Source of the DNA: Lachnospiraceae bacterium P6B14
Lineage (GTDB): Bacteria > Bacillota > Clostridia > Lachnospirales > Lachnospiraceae
DNA: 64,000 bases
Reading direction: 5' to 3'
Assembly (NCBI GenBank): GCA_000687695.1
Contig: JHWZ01000002.1
Span: forward strand, 124,001 to 188,000
In this document: positions 41,594 to 50,394 of the stretch, piece after piece
Numbering within the stretch: the first letter of the stretch is position 1
Layout of the letters: each line of letters opens with the position of its first letter
Notes under the pieces: generated by a model
The model's input: only the letters and a program-made list of their open reading frames with translations
Database searches by the model: none
Told to the model about the DNA's origin: nothing
Program-made: the position numbers and the translations under genes

Positions 41594-43213
41594 ATGATCG
41601 AACTGGAAGGGAAGAGTGTTTTCAGCGGCGTTGCGATCGGGCCGATTGCCGTTTTTGTAAAGGGTGATACGACAGTTCGCAGAGAGTCGATCGATGATCC
41701 GGAGGCGGAGATCGCCAGATACCATGAGGCGAAGGAGAAGGCGAAGGATCAACTTCAGGTGCTGTATGAAAAAGCGCTGAAGGAGGTGGGTGAGGAGAGT
41801 GCATTTTTATTCCAGTCCCACCAGATGATGCTCGATGATCTGGACTATGTGGAGGGTGTTGAGAACATCATCCGCACGCAGAAGACCAATGCCGAGTATG
41901 CCGTAGCGACGACGGGTGATAACATGGCCGAGCTTTTTGCCATGATGGACGATGCCTATATGAAGGAGCGTGCGGCGGATGTGAAGGATATCACAAACCG
42001 TGTGGTCGGGATCCTGTCCGGCGCCGGTGCGACCGGGATGAATGCGACAGAACCATCGATCCTTTTGGCCGATGATCTGGCGCCCAGTGAGACCGTGCAG
42101 CTCGATAAGTCTTTGGTGTTATCTTTCGTTACGCGTCACGGCTCAACGAATTCCCATACCGCAATCCTGGCGCGCACGATGAATATTCCCGCTTTGATCG
42201 GAGTGGATTATCCGGAGGATGTCGAGGGGAAGATGGCCATCGTGGACGGTGCCATCGGAAAAATCCTGATCGATCCGGATGAGGCGACGCTTTCTTCCTA
42301 TCGCAAAAAGAAGGAAGAGGAAGAGAAGAAGGCGGCTCTCCTGCAGGAGTTAAAGGGCAAGGAGAACGTCACGAAGGACGGCAGAAAGATCAACCTTTAC
42401 GCCAATATCGGCGGTGTCAAGGACGTGGCTTCGGTACTGGAAAATGATGCCGGCGGGATCGGGCTTTTCCGTAGCGAGTTTCTGTATCTGGAGTCGGATG
42501 GATATCCGACGGAGGAAGAACAGTTTACGGCTTACAAAAAGGTGGCCGAGCTGATGGCCGGTAAAAAGGTGATCATCCGGACGCTTGACATCGGAGCCGA
42601 CAAGCAGGTGGATTACTTCGAGCTTGACAAGGAAGAGAATCCAGCGCTTGGTTACCGGGCTATAAGGATCTGCCTGACACGTCAGGACGTGTTCAAAACT
42701 CAACTGCGTGCGATCTACCGGGCGAGTCACTACGGAAATATCGCGATTATGTTTCCGATGATCATCTCACTCGATGAGGTGAAGAAGTGTAAAAATATGG
42801 CTGAGCTGGTGCAAAGAGAGCTGGATGCGGAGGAAATTCCGTACGGGGATGTGGAACTCGGTATCATGATCGAGACACCGGCAGCGGTGATGATCTCGGA
42901 TGAGCTGGCAAAGGAGGTTGATTTCTTCAGTGTCGGGACGAACGATCTGACCCAGTACACGCTGGCGATCGACCGTCAGAATCCGAAACTGGATGATTTC
43001 TATGATTCACATCATCCGGCGATTTTAAAGATGCTGAAGATGATCGTGGACAATGCGCATGCCGGCGGTGCGTGGGCCGGAATCTGCGGAGAACTCGGAG
43101 CGGATGTATCGCTTACCGAGGAGTTTCTGCGGATGGGATTTGATGAGTTGTCGGTATCACCGTCGATGATACTGCGAGTCAGAGAAGCCGTCAGAAATAC
43201 GGATCTATCATGA
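41594..43213 (+). CDS. ptsI: PTS enzyme I (PEP-protein phosphotransferase)
   Basis: This 539-residue protein starts after GGGAGGGCG, 20 bp after ptsH. The N-terminal HPr-binding and swivel domains carry the phospho-His188 in 'VTRHGSTNSHTAILARTMNI'. The C-terminal PEP-binding barrel has 'GGIGLFRSEFLYLESDGYPT', 'NPALGYRAIRICL', 'ELGIMIETPAAVMISDELAK', 'FFSVGTNDLTQYTLAIDRQN', and the catalytic Cys in 'AGICGELGAD'. It transfers phosphate from PEP to HPr and on to FruA and the sucrose permease. The length is slightly below the usual 570 residues, mainly at the C-terminal end. A strong terminator follows and ends the sugar block. Confidence 0.96.
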   Translation: MIELEGKSVFSGVAIGPIAVFVKGDTTVRRESIDDPEAEIARYHEAKEKAKDQLQVLYEKALKEVGEESAFLFQSHQMMLDDLDYVEGVENIIRTQKTNAEYAVATTGDNMAELFAMMDDAYMKERAADVKDITNRVVGILSGAGATGMNATEPSILLADDLAPSETVQLDKSLVLSFVTRHGSTNSHTAILARTMNIPALIGVDYPEDVEGKMAIVDGAIGKILIDPDEATLSSYRKKKEEEEKKAALLQELKGKENVTKDGRKINLYANIGGVKDVASVLENDAGGIGLFRSEFLYLESDGYPTEEEQFTAYKKVAELMAGKKVIIRTLDIGADKQVDYFELDKEENPALGYRAIRICLTRQDVFKTQLRAIYRASHYGNIAIMFPMIISLDEVKKCKNMAELVQRELDAEEIPYGDVELGIMIETPAAVMISDELAKEVDFFSVGTNDLTQYTLAIDRQNPKLDDFYDSHHPAILKMLKMIVDNAHAGGAWAGICGELGADVSLTEEFLRMGFDELSVSPSMILRVREAVRNTDLS

Positions 43214-43218
43214 GAATA

Positions 43219-43256
43219 AGAGAGCCATCCGCGATTTGCGGGTGGCTCTCTTCGTT
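43219..43256 (+). terminator. Terminator of the ptsHI unit
   Basis: AGAGAGCCATCCGC pairs with GCGGGTGGCTCTCT, followed by TCGTTT. Confidence 0.88.
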
Positions 43257-43298
43257 TGCACCATTCCTTCCCTTATGTATTGAAAACGCAGAAAAATC

Positions 43299-43327
43299 TT
43301 GCCTACTTGTTATTTTTATAGTATAAT
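43299..43327 (+). promoter_or_regulatory. Sigma-A-type promoter
   Basis: TTGCCT (43299-43304), 17 bp, TATAAT (43322-43327), 36 bp before the gene at 43364. Confidence 0.75.
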
Positions 43328-43363
43328 CATAACACATCATACTAAAGAAGGGATGGTATAGCT

Positions 43364-43981
43364 ATGAAATCAGAAGTGATCACAGTCGGAAATAACGAAA
43401 CTCTTATTGCACAGGCTCTTGAGCTGGCGGAGAAATATGTCTACGAGGCAGGAATAGACGGGAAAATGTCGGTTCACCTGAACCTTCTTACCGAGGAGAT
43501 TTTGTGTATGGTCAGAGCGATGGTGGGAGAGTTTTCTGCCAGGTTCTGGATCGAGGACACAGAGAGAGAGTTCAGGATCAACGTTGATGCCGTGGCAGAG
43601 GTTGACAAGGAGAAAAAGAAGGAGCTTCTTTCCGTATCGAGTTCCGGCAAAAATGTCGCGAACAAAGGACTTATGGCGAAGATCGGAGCATTTTTCTCAG
43701 ACTGTGTGGATAATTATGACATGGTGATGGAGTACACTTCATCTGCTGATAACTATGGCTATGTATATACGGCAGGGATGCCTGCCAGCTCGATGACAAG
43801 CACGGATATGTGGACATTGTCGGCGTATCGTAATGCCGTAAGCCGTGACAGGGAGTCAAAGGACGAGGCGAAGGAAGCTTGGGATGAGCTGGAGAAATCG
43901 GTCATCGCGAATATGGCTGATGACGTAATCGTCGGAGTAAAGGACAATCATGTTACTCTGACGGTAGTAAAGAAAAAATAA
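43364..43981 (+). CDS. Uncharacterised protein, possible ATPase-fold (anti-sigma-kinase-like)
   Basis: This 205-residue soluble protein starts after AAGGGATGG. 'AQALELAEKYVYEAGIDGKM' and 'SVHLNLLTEEILCMVRAMVG' resemble the first helices of small HATPase_c proteins such as RsbW, where the second helix carries the metal-binding Glu-Glu, but the glycine-rich ATP lid is not evident. The later part is polar and includes 'ADNYGYVYTAGMPASSMTST'. The next gene follows 21 bp downstream and is probably cotranscribed. The assignment to the ATPase fold is weak. Confidence 0.75.
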   Translation: MKSEVITVGNNETLIAQALELAEKYVYEAGIDGKMSVHLNLLTEEILCMVRAMVGEFSARFWIEDTEREFRINVDAVAEVDKEKKKELLSVSSSGKNVANKGLMAKIGAFFSDCVDNYDMVMEYTSSADNYGYVYTAGMPASSMTSTDMWTLSAYRNAVSRDRESKDEAKEAWDELEKSVIANMADDVIVGVKDNHVTLTVVKKK

Positions 43982-44002
43982 TATAGCAAAGGAGGGCTAT
44001 CT

Positions 44003-44860
44003 ATGACAAAAATCAACGGGTTTGGCGCTTATCAAAACACTATGATGGATGCGCTGAACCAAAAGCAGAAGGCTGATGCGGATAAGACGACCAAAAAAGC
44101 TGAAGAGCAGGAGAAAATCCGGGCTGCAAAGCGAAATGATCGTGCTGATAAGTCTGATAAGGCCGCAAAGGAGCAGGACACGGAGGTCCGGTTATCTGAC
44201 AAGGCAAAGGCTTTGTTGGAAGAACTCAAACAGAAATACGGCAACATGGACTTCTTTATCGCTGATTACAGTACCGAGGAGGAAGCTCAGAGCTATCTTT
44301 CGAGAGGTACGAAGGATTTTTCCGTACTTATCGATCCTGCGACACTCGAGGCTATGGCAGCCGATGAGGAGACCAAGACGAAGTATACCGACATGATCGA
44401 CAAGGCGACCTCGCAGCTCGCTGATATCAAGGATCAGCTTGAGGAGGACGAGGGTACCGAGGTTAAGCGTATCGGTATCACCTTCAACGATGACGGAACG
44501 ATGTCGATGTTTGCCGAGCTTGAGCAGATCTCTGAACGACGCAGAGAGGCTATCGCCAAAGAGCGCGAGGCCAGAAAGGCTGAGAAAGAGGCTGCCGAAA
44601 AAGCAGAAGAGAAGAAGGATGAAAAAGAAGAATCCGTTCAGGAATATGTGAAGGGCGGACTCGAGGAGGCTCATGGAAAGAAAGAAGGCCGAAACCTCTG
44701 GGATGGAATTCTTCCTCCGGATGAAAAGGTAAAACGTACGGTGGTTACAGCCAATACTGTAGAGGATCTGATCAACCGGATTAAGGGTGTTAACTGGGAT
44801 GAGATCGAGGCAGTGGATGCAAAGCCGCCTGTAGGAAGCAAGTTTGATTTTTCACTTTGA
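44003..44860 (+). CDS. Coiled-coil, Lys/Glu-rich protein (possibly DUF6033)
   Basis: This 285-residue soluble protein starts after AAAGGAGGGC. It begins MTKINGFGAYQNTMMDALNQ, followed by a long charged helix (25-60). A compact middle domain is marked by 'VRLSDKAKALLEELKQKYGN', 'MDFFIADYSTEEEAQSYLSR' and 'VKRIGITFNDDGTMSMFAEL'; a second charged helix lies at 175-215; and the tail ends in 'VDAKPPVGSKFDFSL'. Lachnospiraceae have many proteins with this plan, which I recall as DUF6033; the name should be checked. Function unknown. Confidence 0.78.
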   Translation: MTKINGFGAYQNTMMDALNQKQKADADKTTKKAEEQEKIRAAKRNDRADKSDKAAKEQDTEVRLSDKAKALLEELKQKYGNMDFFIADYSTEEEAQSYLSRGTKDFSVLIDPATLEAMAADEETKTKYTDMIDKATSQLADIKDQLEEDEGTEVKRIGITFNDDGTMSMFAELEQISERRREAIAKEREARKAEKEAAEKAEEKKDEKEESVQEYVKGGLEEAHGKKEGRNLWDGILPPDEKVKRTVVTANTVEDLINRIKGVNWDEIEAVDAKPPVGSKFDFSL

Positions 44861-44865
44861 TCTTA

Positions 44866-44899
44866 AAAATACCAAAGCCGTCTGATACGATCAGACGGC
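44866..44899 (-). terminator. Terminator of the leftward coiled-coil gene
   Basis: GCCGTCTGAT pairs with ATCAGACGGC around ACG. Read leftward it is followed by TTTGGTATTTTTAA. It lies between convergent genes and may act on both. Confidence 0.7.
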
Positions 44900-44922
44900 C
44901 CCGGTATGGTATAAGGAGAGGA

Positions 44923-45339
44923 CTAGCCGGGCACTCGATACATATGTATCGCGGTGCCCTTTTTATATTTGTATTCTTTCACTTGTCCTTTGGTGGGGAA
45001 GTCCATCCCCATGGCAAGTGCTTTCTTGTATATCTTATTGTAGGAGAGCTGTTCTTCTTCTGTTTTTTTCTCGAGGATTTTGTTCTCGCGTTCGAGAGTA
45101 TCGATCTCGGTTTTCAGAGAGTAGACCTGTTTATCAAGAAGAGTCTGAGAGTTCTGATAGTTCACCACGGTTAGACAGGTGCCGAAGCTCAGGGCCGCCG
45201 CCAGTATGGTCGCGACCACTGTTTTTTTGAATTGTTTTTTTTCTGCCTGCTTTTCCACATCGATGACGCGGATCCTGCGACCCGTATCAACAATCCTCAC
45301 CGCAGTAGTGCCGATGATGAAGTCTGAAACTGCCCTCAA
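44923..45339 (-). CDS. FtsL-like membrane protein with coiled coil
   Basis: This 138-residue protein has a basic cytoplasmic lead (1-40), one membrane helix (about 41-62, '[20 protein letters not shown]') and an extracellular coiled coil (63-105, 'LKTEIDTLERENKILEKKTE'). This is the layout of FtsL/DivIC division proteins, but no signature confirms it. The start is TTG at 45339, overlapping the TGA stop of the upstream RHH gene (TTGA), with GAGGAGA upstream. Translation is therefore probably coupled to the RHH gene. This odd pair was not recognised from a known operon. Confidence 0.72.
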   Translation of the reverse strand: MRAVSDFIIGTTAVRIVDTGRRIRVIDVEKQAEKKQFKKTVVATILAAALSFGTCLTVVNYQNSQTLLDKQVYSLKTEIDTLERENKILEKKTEEEQLSYNKIYKKALAMGMDFPTKGQVKEYKYKKGTAIHMYRVPG

Positions 45340-45503
45340 TGTTTGTCTCCTCTTGCTGTTCCTTTTTTCAATACCGGCTTTTCCGTAGCATCCACGATCA
45401 GCATCGTGATCGCGCCTGATCTCGACGTATAGTGCTCATCCGCGTACCTGTCGACGCGACGCACGACCTCGTCTTCAAGCGTGATGTTGATCCTTTTTTT
45501 CAT
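45336..45503 (-). CDS. Small ribbon-helix-helix (CopG-like) protein
   Basis: This 55-residue gene reads leftward from ATG 45503 after GGTAGTG. The product starts MKKRINITLEDEVVRRVDRY and continues ADEHYTSRSGAITMLIVDAT: the strand 'RINITLEDE', helix 'EVVRRVDRYADEH' and 'SRSGAITMLI' match the CopG/RHH DNA-binding fold. Its promoter spacer contains repeated TGTGTAT words, so it may repress itself and, since the region is shared, possibly the divergent nifJ. Confidence 0.82.
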   Translation of the reverse strand: MKKRINITLEDEVVRRVDRYADEHYTSRSGAITMLIVDATEKPVLKKGTARGDKH

Positions 45504-45600
45504 CACTACCTCCGGTATCCCTTTGTTACTCCGCTCGCAACGTTATATCCTATGTAAGAATATATCAATCGTGTGTATATATCACACACCAACTACTCAT

Positions 45601-45629
45601 ATTATACACACGATACACACATATGTCAA
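45601..45629 (-). promoter_or_regulatory. Promoter of the RHH gene with repeated TGTGTAT operator words
   Basis: Read leftward: TTGACA (45629-45624), 17 bp, TATAAT (45606-45601). The 17-bp spacer and -10 contain TGTGTAT twice, 9 bp apart. GTGTGTATATATCACAC (45571-45587) lies just downstream. RHH proteins bind such closely spaced short repeats. Confidence 0.75.
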
Positions 45630-45654
45630 GCATAAATTTTTCTTAAAGTTTCCC

Positions 45655-45683
45655 TTTACATTCTTATATATAAGTGTTAAAAT
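45655..45683 (+). promoter_or_regulatory. Sigma-A-type promoter of nifJ
   Basis: TTTACA (45655-45660), 17 bp, TAAAAT (45678-45683), 48 bp before the nifJ start. It is divergent from and 26 bp away from the RHH promoter. Confidence 0.78.
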
Positions 45684-45731
45684 GGTTTACAAGTGACGAT
45701 TTATCATTTTTATAGGAGGTATTGTTAGACT

Positions 45732-48700
45732 ATGGCTAGACAAAAACAGTCAATGGATGGTAATACCGCAGCCGCTCATGTAGCCTATGCGTATACAGAG
45801 GTGGCAGGTATCTATCCTATCACACCATCAAGCCCGATGGCTGACTCAGTAGATATGTGGTCAGCAGCAGGCCAGAAGAACATTTTCGGAAGCACAGTAA
45901 AGGTTATTGAGATGCAGTCCGAGGCAGGAGCAGCCGGTACGGTTCACGGATCTTTGGCGACCGGTGCACTGACGACGACATTTACCGCGTCTCAGGGACT
46001 TCTTCTTATGATTCCGAACATGTACAAGATCGCAGCAGAGATGCTGCCGTGCGTATTCGATGTATCGGCTCGTACCGTATCAACTCACGCGCTTAATATT
46101 TTTGGAGATCACTCCGATGTGTATGCGTGCCGTCAGACCGGTTTCGCTATGCTCGCTGAGACCAACCCGCAGGAGGTTATGGATCTTTCACCTGTTGCAC
46201 ATCTTGCAGCACTCGAGGGTAAGGTTCCTTTCATTAACTTCTTTGACGGATTCCGTACATCACATGAGATTCAGAAGATAGAGAAATGGGATTATGAAGA
46301 CCTCAAGGAGATGTGTCCGATGGACGCTGTTGAGGCTTTCCGTAAGCACGCGCTGAATCCGGAGCATCCGGCAGCTCGTGGTTCACATGAGAACGGCGAT
46401 ATCTTCTTCCAGCACAGAGAGGCCTGCAACAAGGCTTATGATGCACTTCCTGCAGTAGTAGAGAAGTACATGAAGAAGATCAACGAAAAACTCGGAACAA
46501 ACTATGACCTGTTCAACTACTACGGCGCACCGGATGCCGATCGCGTTATCATCGCTATGGGATCCATCTGCGACGTGGCTGAGGAGGTTATCGATTACCT
46601 TACAGCAAAGGGTGAGAAAGTCGGACTTATCAAGGTTCGTCTGTATCGTCCGTGGTCACCTGAGGCTATTCTCAAGGTTATCCCGAAGACAGCAAAGAAG
46701 ATCGCTGTCCTCGATCGTACAAAGGAGCCGGGCTCACTCGGAGATCCGCTTTACCTCGATGTGGCAACTACGCTGCGTGAGGCAGGCATGAACGACGTAG
46801 TCCTCACAGGCGGTCGTTATGGTCTGGGATCAAAGGATACCCCGCCGTCATCAGTATTTGCCGTATACAAAGAGCTCGAGAAGGATGATCCGAAACCGAG
46901 ATTCACGATCGGTATCGTTGATGACGTAACCAACCTCTCACTTCCTGAGGTTAAGCCGGCACCGATCACAAGTGCACCGGGAACAAAGGAGTGCAAGTTC
47001 TGGGGTCTCGGCGGTGACGGTACTGTCGGAGCTAACAAAAACTCCACAAAGATCATCGGTGATCATACAGATAAGTACATCCAGGCATACTTCCAGTATG
47101 ACTCAAAGAAGACCGGTGGTGTTACGATCTCTCACCTGAGATTCGGTGACAACCCGATCAGAAGCCCGTACTACATCAACCAGGCTGACTTCGTTGCATG
47201 TCACAACCCTGCATATGTAACTCAGGGAATGAAGATGGCTCAGGATGTTAAGCCGGGCGGTGTATTCATGATCAACTGCCAGTGGTCAGATGAAGAGCTT
47301 GAGAAGCACCTGAACGCTGAGGCAAAGAAATATATCGCTGATAACAATATTCAGCTCTACACCATCAACGCTATCGACAAGGCTATCGAGATCGGTATGG
47401 GCAAGCGTACCAACACGATCCTTCAGTCTGCATTCTTCAAGCTGGCTGACGTAATGCCTATCGATGAGGCAGTGACCTTCATGAAGGAGGCAGCAAAGAA
47501 GTCCTACTCCAAGAAGGGTGATGCGGTAGTAGAAATGAACTACAAGGCTATCGATGCCGGTGTGGATGCCATCCACAAGGTAGAGGTACCTGACTCATGG
47601 AAGAATCCTGCACCGGATGCACCGGCTAAGGAGCTTCAGGGTCGTCCGGAGGTTGTTAAGCTTGTTAAGGATCTCCTCGGACCGATCTCAAAGATGGACG
47701 GCGACAGCCTTCCGGTATCTGCATTCGCAGACAACCCGGATGGTCAGTTCGTGACAGGTGCATCTGCATACGAGAAGCGTGGTACGGCAGTTATGGTTCC
47801 TGTATGGAATCCTGACTCATGCGTACAGTGTAACAGCTGTGCATTTGTCTGCTCACATGCTACTATCCGTCCGTTTATCCTTGATGCGGGAGAGGTTAGT
47901 GCCGCTCCTTCACAGATCAAGCTTACAGACTCCAAGCATGCAACAGCAGACGGTATGAAGTACACGATGAGCGTTTCACCGCTTGACTGTATGGGATGCG
48001 GCGAGTGCGTAACCGTATGTCCGAAGGCAGACGATGCGTTGAAGATGGTTCCGCAGGAGTCACAGTCCGATCAGCAGCCTGTATTCGATTACCTTGTTGC
48101 AAACGTAGGCAAGAAGGAGATCAAGGAGAACTTCACAGATGCTACACCGATCGGTTCTCAGTACAATCAGCCGCTCCTCGAGTTCTCAGGATCATGTGCA
48201 GGATGTGCAGAGACCTCATATGCAAGACTTATCACACAGCTCTTCGGTGAGCATATGTTTGTATCAAACGCTACAGGATGCTCGTCTATCTGGGGTAACC
48301 CGGCAGCGACAGCTCCGTACACGGTAAATAAAGACTCCCTCAAGGGACCGGCATGGTCAAACTCACTGTTTGAGGACAACGCTGAGCATGGTCTCGGAAT
48401 GCACCTCGGACAGAAGTACCTGCGTGACCAGCTGATCGAGAAGCTCGAGGGTATGAATGCATCCGGTTCACTCGGAGATGCTATCAAGGCATATCTTGAT
48501 ACAAAGAACGACACACGTAAAAATGGTCCGGCTGCAGACGCTCTTATCGCAGAGCTCGAGAAGGACGGATCAGCAGATGCTAAAGAGATCCTTGCAAAGA
48601 AGGATTATCTGTCCAAGAAGTCAACATGGATCTTCGGTGGTGACGGTTGGGCATACGATATCGGATTCGGTGGTCTCGACCACGTACTTGCTTCAGGCGA

Positions 48701-49280
48701 GAACGTAAACGTAATGGTATTCGATACCGAGATGTACTCCAACACAGGTGGTCAGGCATCAAAGGCTTCCAACATCGGTGAGGTTTGCCAGTTCGCTGCA
48801 GCAGGTAAGGAGATCGGTAAGAAGAGCCTTTCAGAGATCGCTATGAGCTACGGATATGTATATGTAGCACAGATCGCACTCGGAGCTAACCCTGCACAGG
48901 CTGTAAAGGCTATCGCAGAGGCAGAGGCTTACAACGGTCCTTCACTCATCATCGGTTATGCACCTTGCGAGCTCCACGGAATCGCTAAGGGTGGTATGAA
49001 TCACTGCCAGGATGAGATGAAGAAGGCTGTAAAGGCCGGTTATTGGAACCTGTTCAGCTTTAACCCGGCACTCAAGGCCGAGGGCAAGAACCCATTCACC
49101 TTCACATCAGAGAAGGGTGTGGACTTCGCAGGCTATCAGGACTTCCTGAACAACGAGGCACGTTATACACGTCTTATCAAGCCGTTCCCGGATCGTGCAG
49201 ACAGACTGTTTGCAGAGAGCGAGGAGGCAGCAAAGGCGCGTTACGAGCATCTCAAGAAACTCGTAGAGCTCTACGCTTAA
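45732..49280 (+). CDS. nifJ: Pyruvate:ferredoxin (flavodoxin) oxidoreductase
   Basis: This 1182-residue single-chain enzyme starts after AGGAGGT and oxidises pyruvate with CoA to acetyl-CoA and CO2, passing electrons to ferredoxin. Domains in order: pyrimidine-binding domain ('AYAYTEVAGIYPITPSSPMA', 'GAAGTVHGSLATGALTTTFT'), gamma domain ('FWGLGGDGTVGANKNSTKII'), a two-cluster ferredoxin domain ('CVQCNSCAFVCSHATIRPF' and 'CMGCGECVTVCPKADD'), and the thiamine-diphosphate domain ('SGSCAGCAETSYARLITQLF', 'IFGGDGWAYDIGFGGLDHVL', 'NTGGQASKASNIG'), including the Cys residues for the proximal cluster. Length and order are those of the family. It marks an anaerobic fermentative metabolism, supplying acetyl-CoA and reduced ferredoxin. 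Confidence 0.98.
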   Translation: MARQKQSMDGNTAAAHVAYAYTEVAGIYPITPSSPMADSVDMWSAAGQKNIFGSTVKVIEMQSEAGAAGTVHGSLATGALTTTFTASQGLLLMIPNMYKIAAEMLPCVFDVSARTVSTHALNIFGDHSDVYACRQTGFAMLAETNPQEVMDLSPVAHLAALEGKVPFINFFDGFRTSHEIQKIEKWDYEDLKEMCPMDAVEAFRKHALNPEHPAARGSHENGDIFFQHREACNKAYDALPAVVEKYMKKINEKLGTNYDLFNYYGAPDADRVIIAMGSICDVAEEVIDYLTAKGEKVGLIKVRLYRPWSPEAILKVIPKTAKKIAVLDRTKEPGSLGDPLYLDVATTLREAGMNDVVLTGGRYGLGSKDTPPSSVFAVYKELEKDDPKPRFTIGIVDDVTNLSLPEVKPAPITSAPGTKECKFWGLGGDGTVGANKNSTKIIGDHTDKYIQAYFQYDSKKTGGVTISHLRFGDNPIRSPYYINQADFVACHNPAYVTQGMKMAQDVKPGGVFMINCQWSDEELEKHLNAEAKKYIADNNIQLYTINAIDKAIEIGMGKRTNTILQSAFFKLADVMPIDEAVTFMKEAAKKSYSKKGDAVVEMNYKAIDAGVDAIHKVEVPDSWKNPAPDAPAKELQGRPEVVKLVKDLLGPISKMDGDSLPVSAFADNPDGQFVTGASAYEKRGTAVMVPVWNPDSCVQCNSCAFVCSHATIRPFILDAGEVSAAPSQIKLTDSKHATADGMKYTMSVSPLDCMGCGECVTVCPKADDALKMVPQESQSDQQPVFDYLVANVGKKEIKENFTDATPIGSQYNQPLLEFSGSCAGCAETSYARLITQLFGEHMFVSNATGCSSIWGNPAATAPYTVNKDSLKGPAWSNSLFEDNAEHGLGMHLGQKYLRDQLIEKLEGMNASGSLGDAIKAYLDTKNDTRKNGPAADALIAELEKDGSADAKEILAKKDYLSKKSTWIFGGDGWAYDIGFGGLDHVLASGENVNVMVFDTEMYSNTGGQASKASNIGEVCQFAAAGKEIGKKSLSEIAMSYGYVYVAQIALGANPAQAVKAIAEAEAYNGPSLIIGYAPCELHGIAKGGMNHCQDEMKKAVKAGYWNLFSFNPALKAEGKNPFTFTSEKGVDFAGYQDFLNNEARYTRLIKPFPDRADRLFAESEEAAKARYEHLKKLVELYA

Positions 49281-49331
49281 TGTAGGAACTGTAAACAGTT
49301 CCTCGCGTACTGATACTGCATAATATAAACA

Positions 49332-49366
49332 GGAGCAGTGAGTAAACTCGCTGCTCCCGTTTTTTT
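49332..49366 (+). terminator. Terminator of nifJ
   Basis: GGAGCAGTGAG pairs with CTCGCTGCTCC around TAAA, followed by CGTTTTTTT. Confidence 0.92.
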
Positions 49367-49373
49367 GGCAAAT

Positions 49374-49402
49374 TTGATTTTTTTATATAATTATGATATA
49401 AT
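49374..49402 (+). promoter_or_regulatory. Promoter immediately before an ATG (leaderless arrangement)
   Basis: TTGATT (49374-49379), 17 bp, TATAAT (49397-49402). The ATG at 49410 lies only 8 bp past the -10 box, where transcription would begin. Confidence 0.7.
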
Positions 49403-49409
49403 CCGGGTT

Positions 49410-50270
49410 ATGAAAGCGATATTGATCTCAACCTTAGGTTTTATAGGATCCGTATTTTTTTCGATGCTTCTCACGAGATTGATCACAACGAAGAAAAGAC
49501 GATCAGGCAGACTCACCCGCAGGGGGAAATGGGTCATTTTTTCTGTTATCCTCATACTCGTTTATCTGACGGGAGGTATGGTTTATTTTTCGATCTTTTC
49601 GCATGCATCGGAGAATGCGATGGTGTATATGAATAGCACCGATACCGTGAGTGTTTCGGAGATCGATGACGGTTATCTGTTTGACGGACCGGGGACGGAG
49701 AATGCGTTCATTTTTTATCCCGGAGCAAAGGTCGACGAAAAAGCATATGCTGAACTCATGATGAAGCTTGCGGATGAAGGGATAGACTGTTTCCTGATCA
49801 GCATGCCGTTTCATATGGCGCTTTTGGGAAAGGGAAAGGCAGATAACGTGATCGAAGCATATTCCGGGAAAGGCTACAAACACTGGTATATAGGAGGACA
49901 TTCGCTGGGAGGAGCGGTGGCCGCGATATACGCAGCCGAGAACAGCGATAAGCTCGATGGAGTCGTGATGATGGCAGCTTACGCGACCAAAAAACTGGAT
50001 CAGAACCTCAAAGCGATGACTATGATAGCTACCAATGATCATGTCATCAATACGCAGGATTACGAAGAAAACAGGAAAAATCTTCCGCCCGATGCGACCG
50101 AGGTCGTGATACAGGGAGGCAATCACAGTCAGTTCGGGGACTACGGAGATCAGAGAGGCGACGGTGAGGCCACGATCTCCCGAGACGACCAGACAAAGCA
50201 GGTTTGCGAGTCTATAGTTCATATGGTGGGACCGCAGATCGATGTGCAGACGGATTTGCAGGAAGAATAA
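49410..50270 (+). CDS. Membrane-anchored alpha/beta hydrolase
   Basis: This 286-residue protein begins MKAILISTLGFIGSVFFSML, with two hydrophobic segments in the first 60 residues. A hydrolase domain follows: 'NAFIFYPGAKVDEKAYAELM' (first strand and oxyanion region), nucleophile elbow 'WYIGGHSLGGAVAAIYAAEN' (Ser in Gly-His-Ser-Leu-Gly), 'DGVVMMAAYATKKL', 'TNDHVINTQDYEENRK' (acid Asp region) and 'QGGNHSQFGDYGDQRGDGEA' (catalytic His). It matches the alpha/beta hydrolase type found in small anchored hydrolases of Firmicutes. A start further upstream would lie within the nifJ terminator and is rejected. No ribosome site precedes the chosen ATG, which fits the leaderless promoter. Substrate unknown. 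Confidence 0.85.
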   Translation: MKAILISTLGFIGSVFFSMLLTRLITTKKRRSGRLTRRGKWVIFSVILILVYLTGGMVYFSIFSHASENAMVYMNSTDTVSVSEIDDGYLFDGPGTENAFIFYPGAKVDEKAYAELMMKLADEGIDCFLISMPFHMALLGKGKADNVIEAYSGKGYKHWYIGGHSLGGAVAAIYAAENSDKLDGVVMMAAYATKKLDQNLKAMTMIATNDHVINTQDYEENRKNLPPDATEVVIQGGNHSQFGDYGDQRGDGEATISRDDQTKQVCESIVHMVGPQIDVQTDLQEE

Positions 50271-50280
50271 GAAAAAAGGT

Positions 50281-50309
50281 TTGCTTTTTCATATTTAATG
50301 TGTTAAAAT
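50281..50309 (+). promoter_or_regulatory. Sigma-A-type promoter of the 97-residue gene
   Basis: TTGCTT (50281-50286), 17 bp, TAAAAT (50304-50309), then an 85-base leader with a GTACCG...CGGTAC hairpin just before the AAAGGAG site. Confidence 0.72.
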
Positions 50310-50394
50310 AAAAGCAGTATTTTTGAAGACGGCCGGATCGTGATAAATTGGCCGAGTGTACCGGGGAGAGCGGTACGCGGAAAGGAGCATATTT

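Noticed and set aside
45571-45623. Alternating GTGTGTATATATCACACAC region as a Z-DNA or origin element
   Set aside because: Repeated TGTGTAT words in a clear promoter spacer are better explained as operators of the adjacent RHH gene.
49338-49409. A longer start for the alpha/beta hydrolase
   Set aside because: The added codons run through the nifJ terminator and the promoter of the gene itself.
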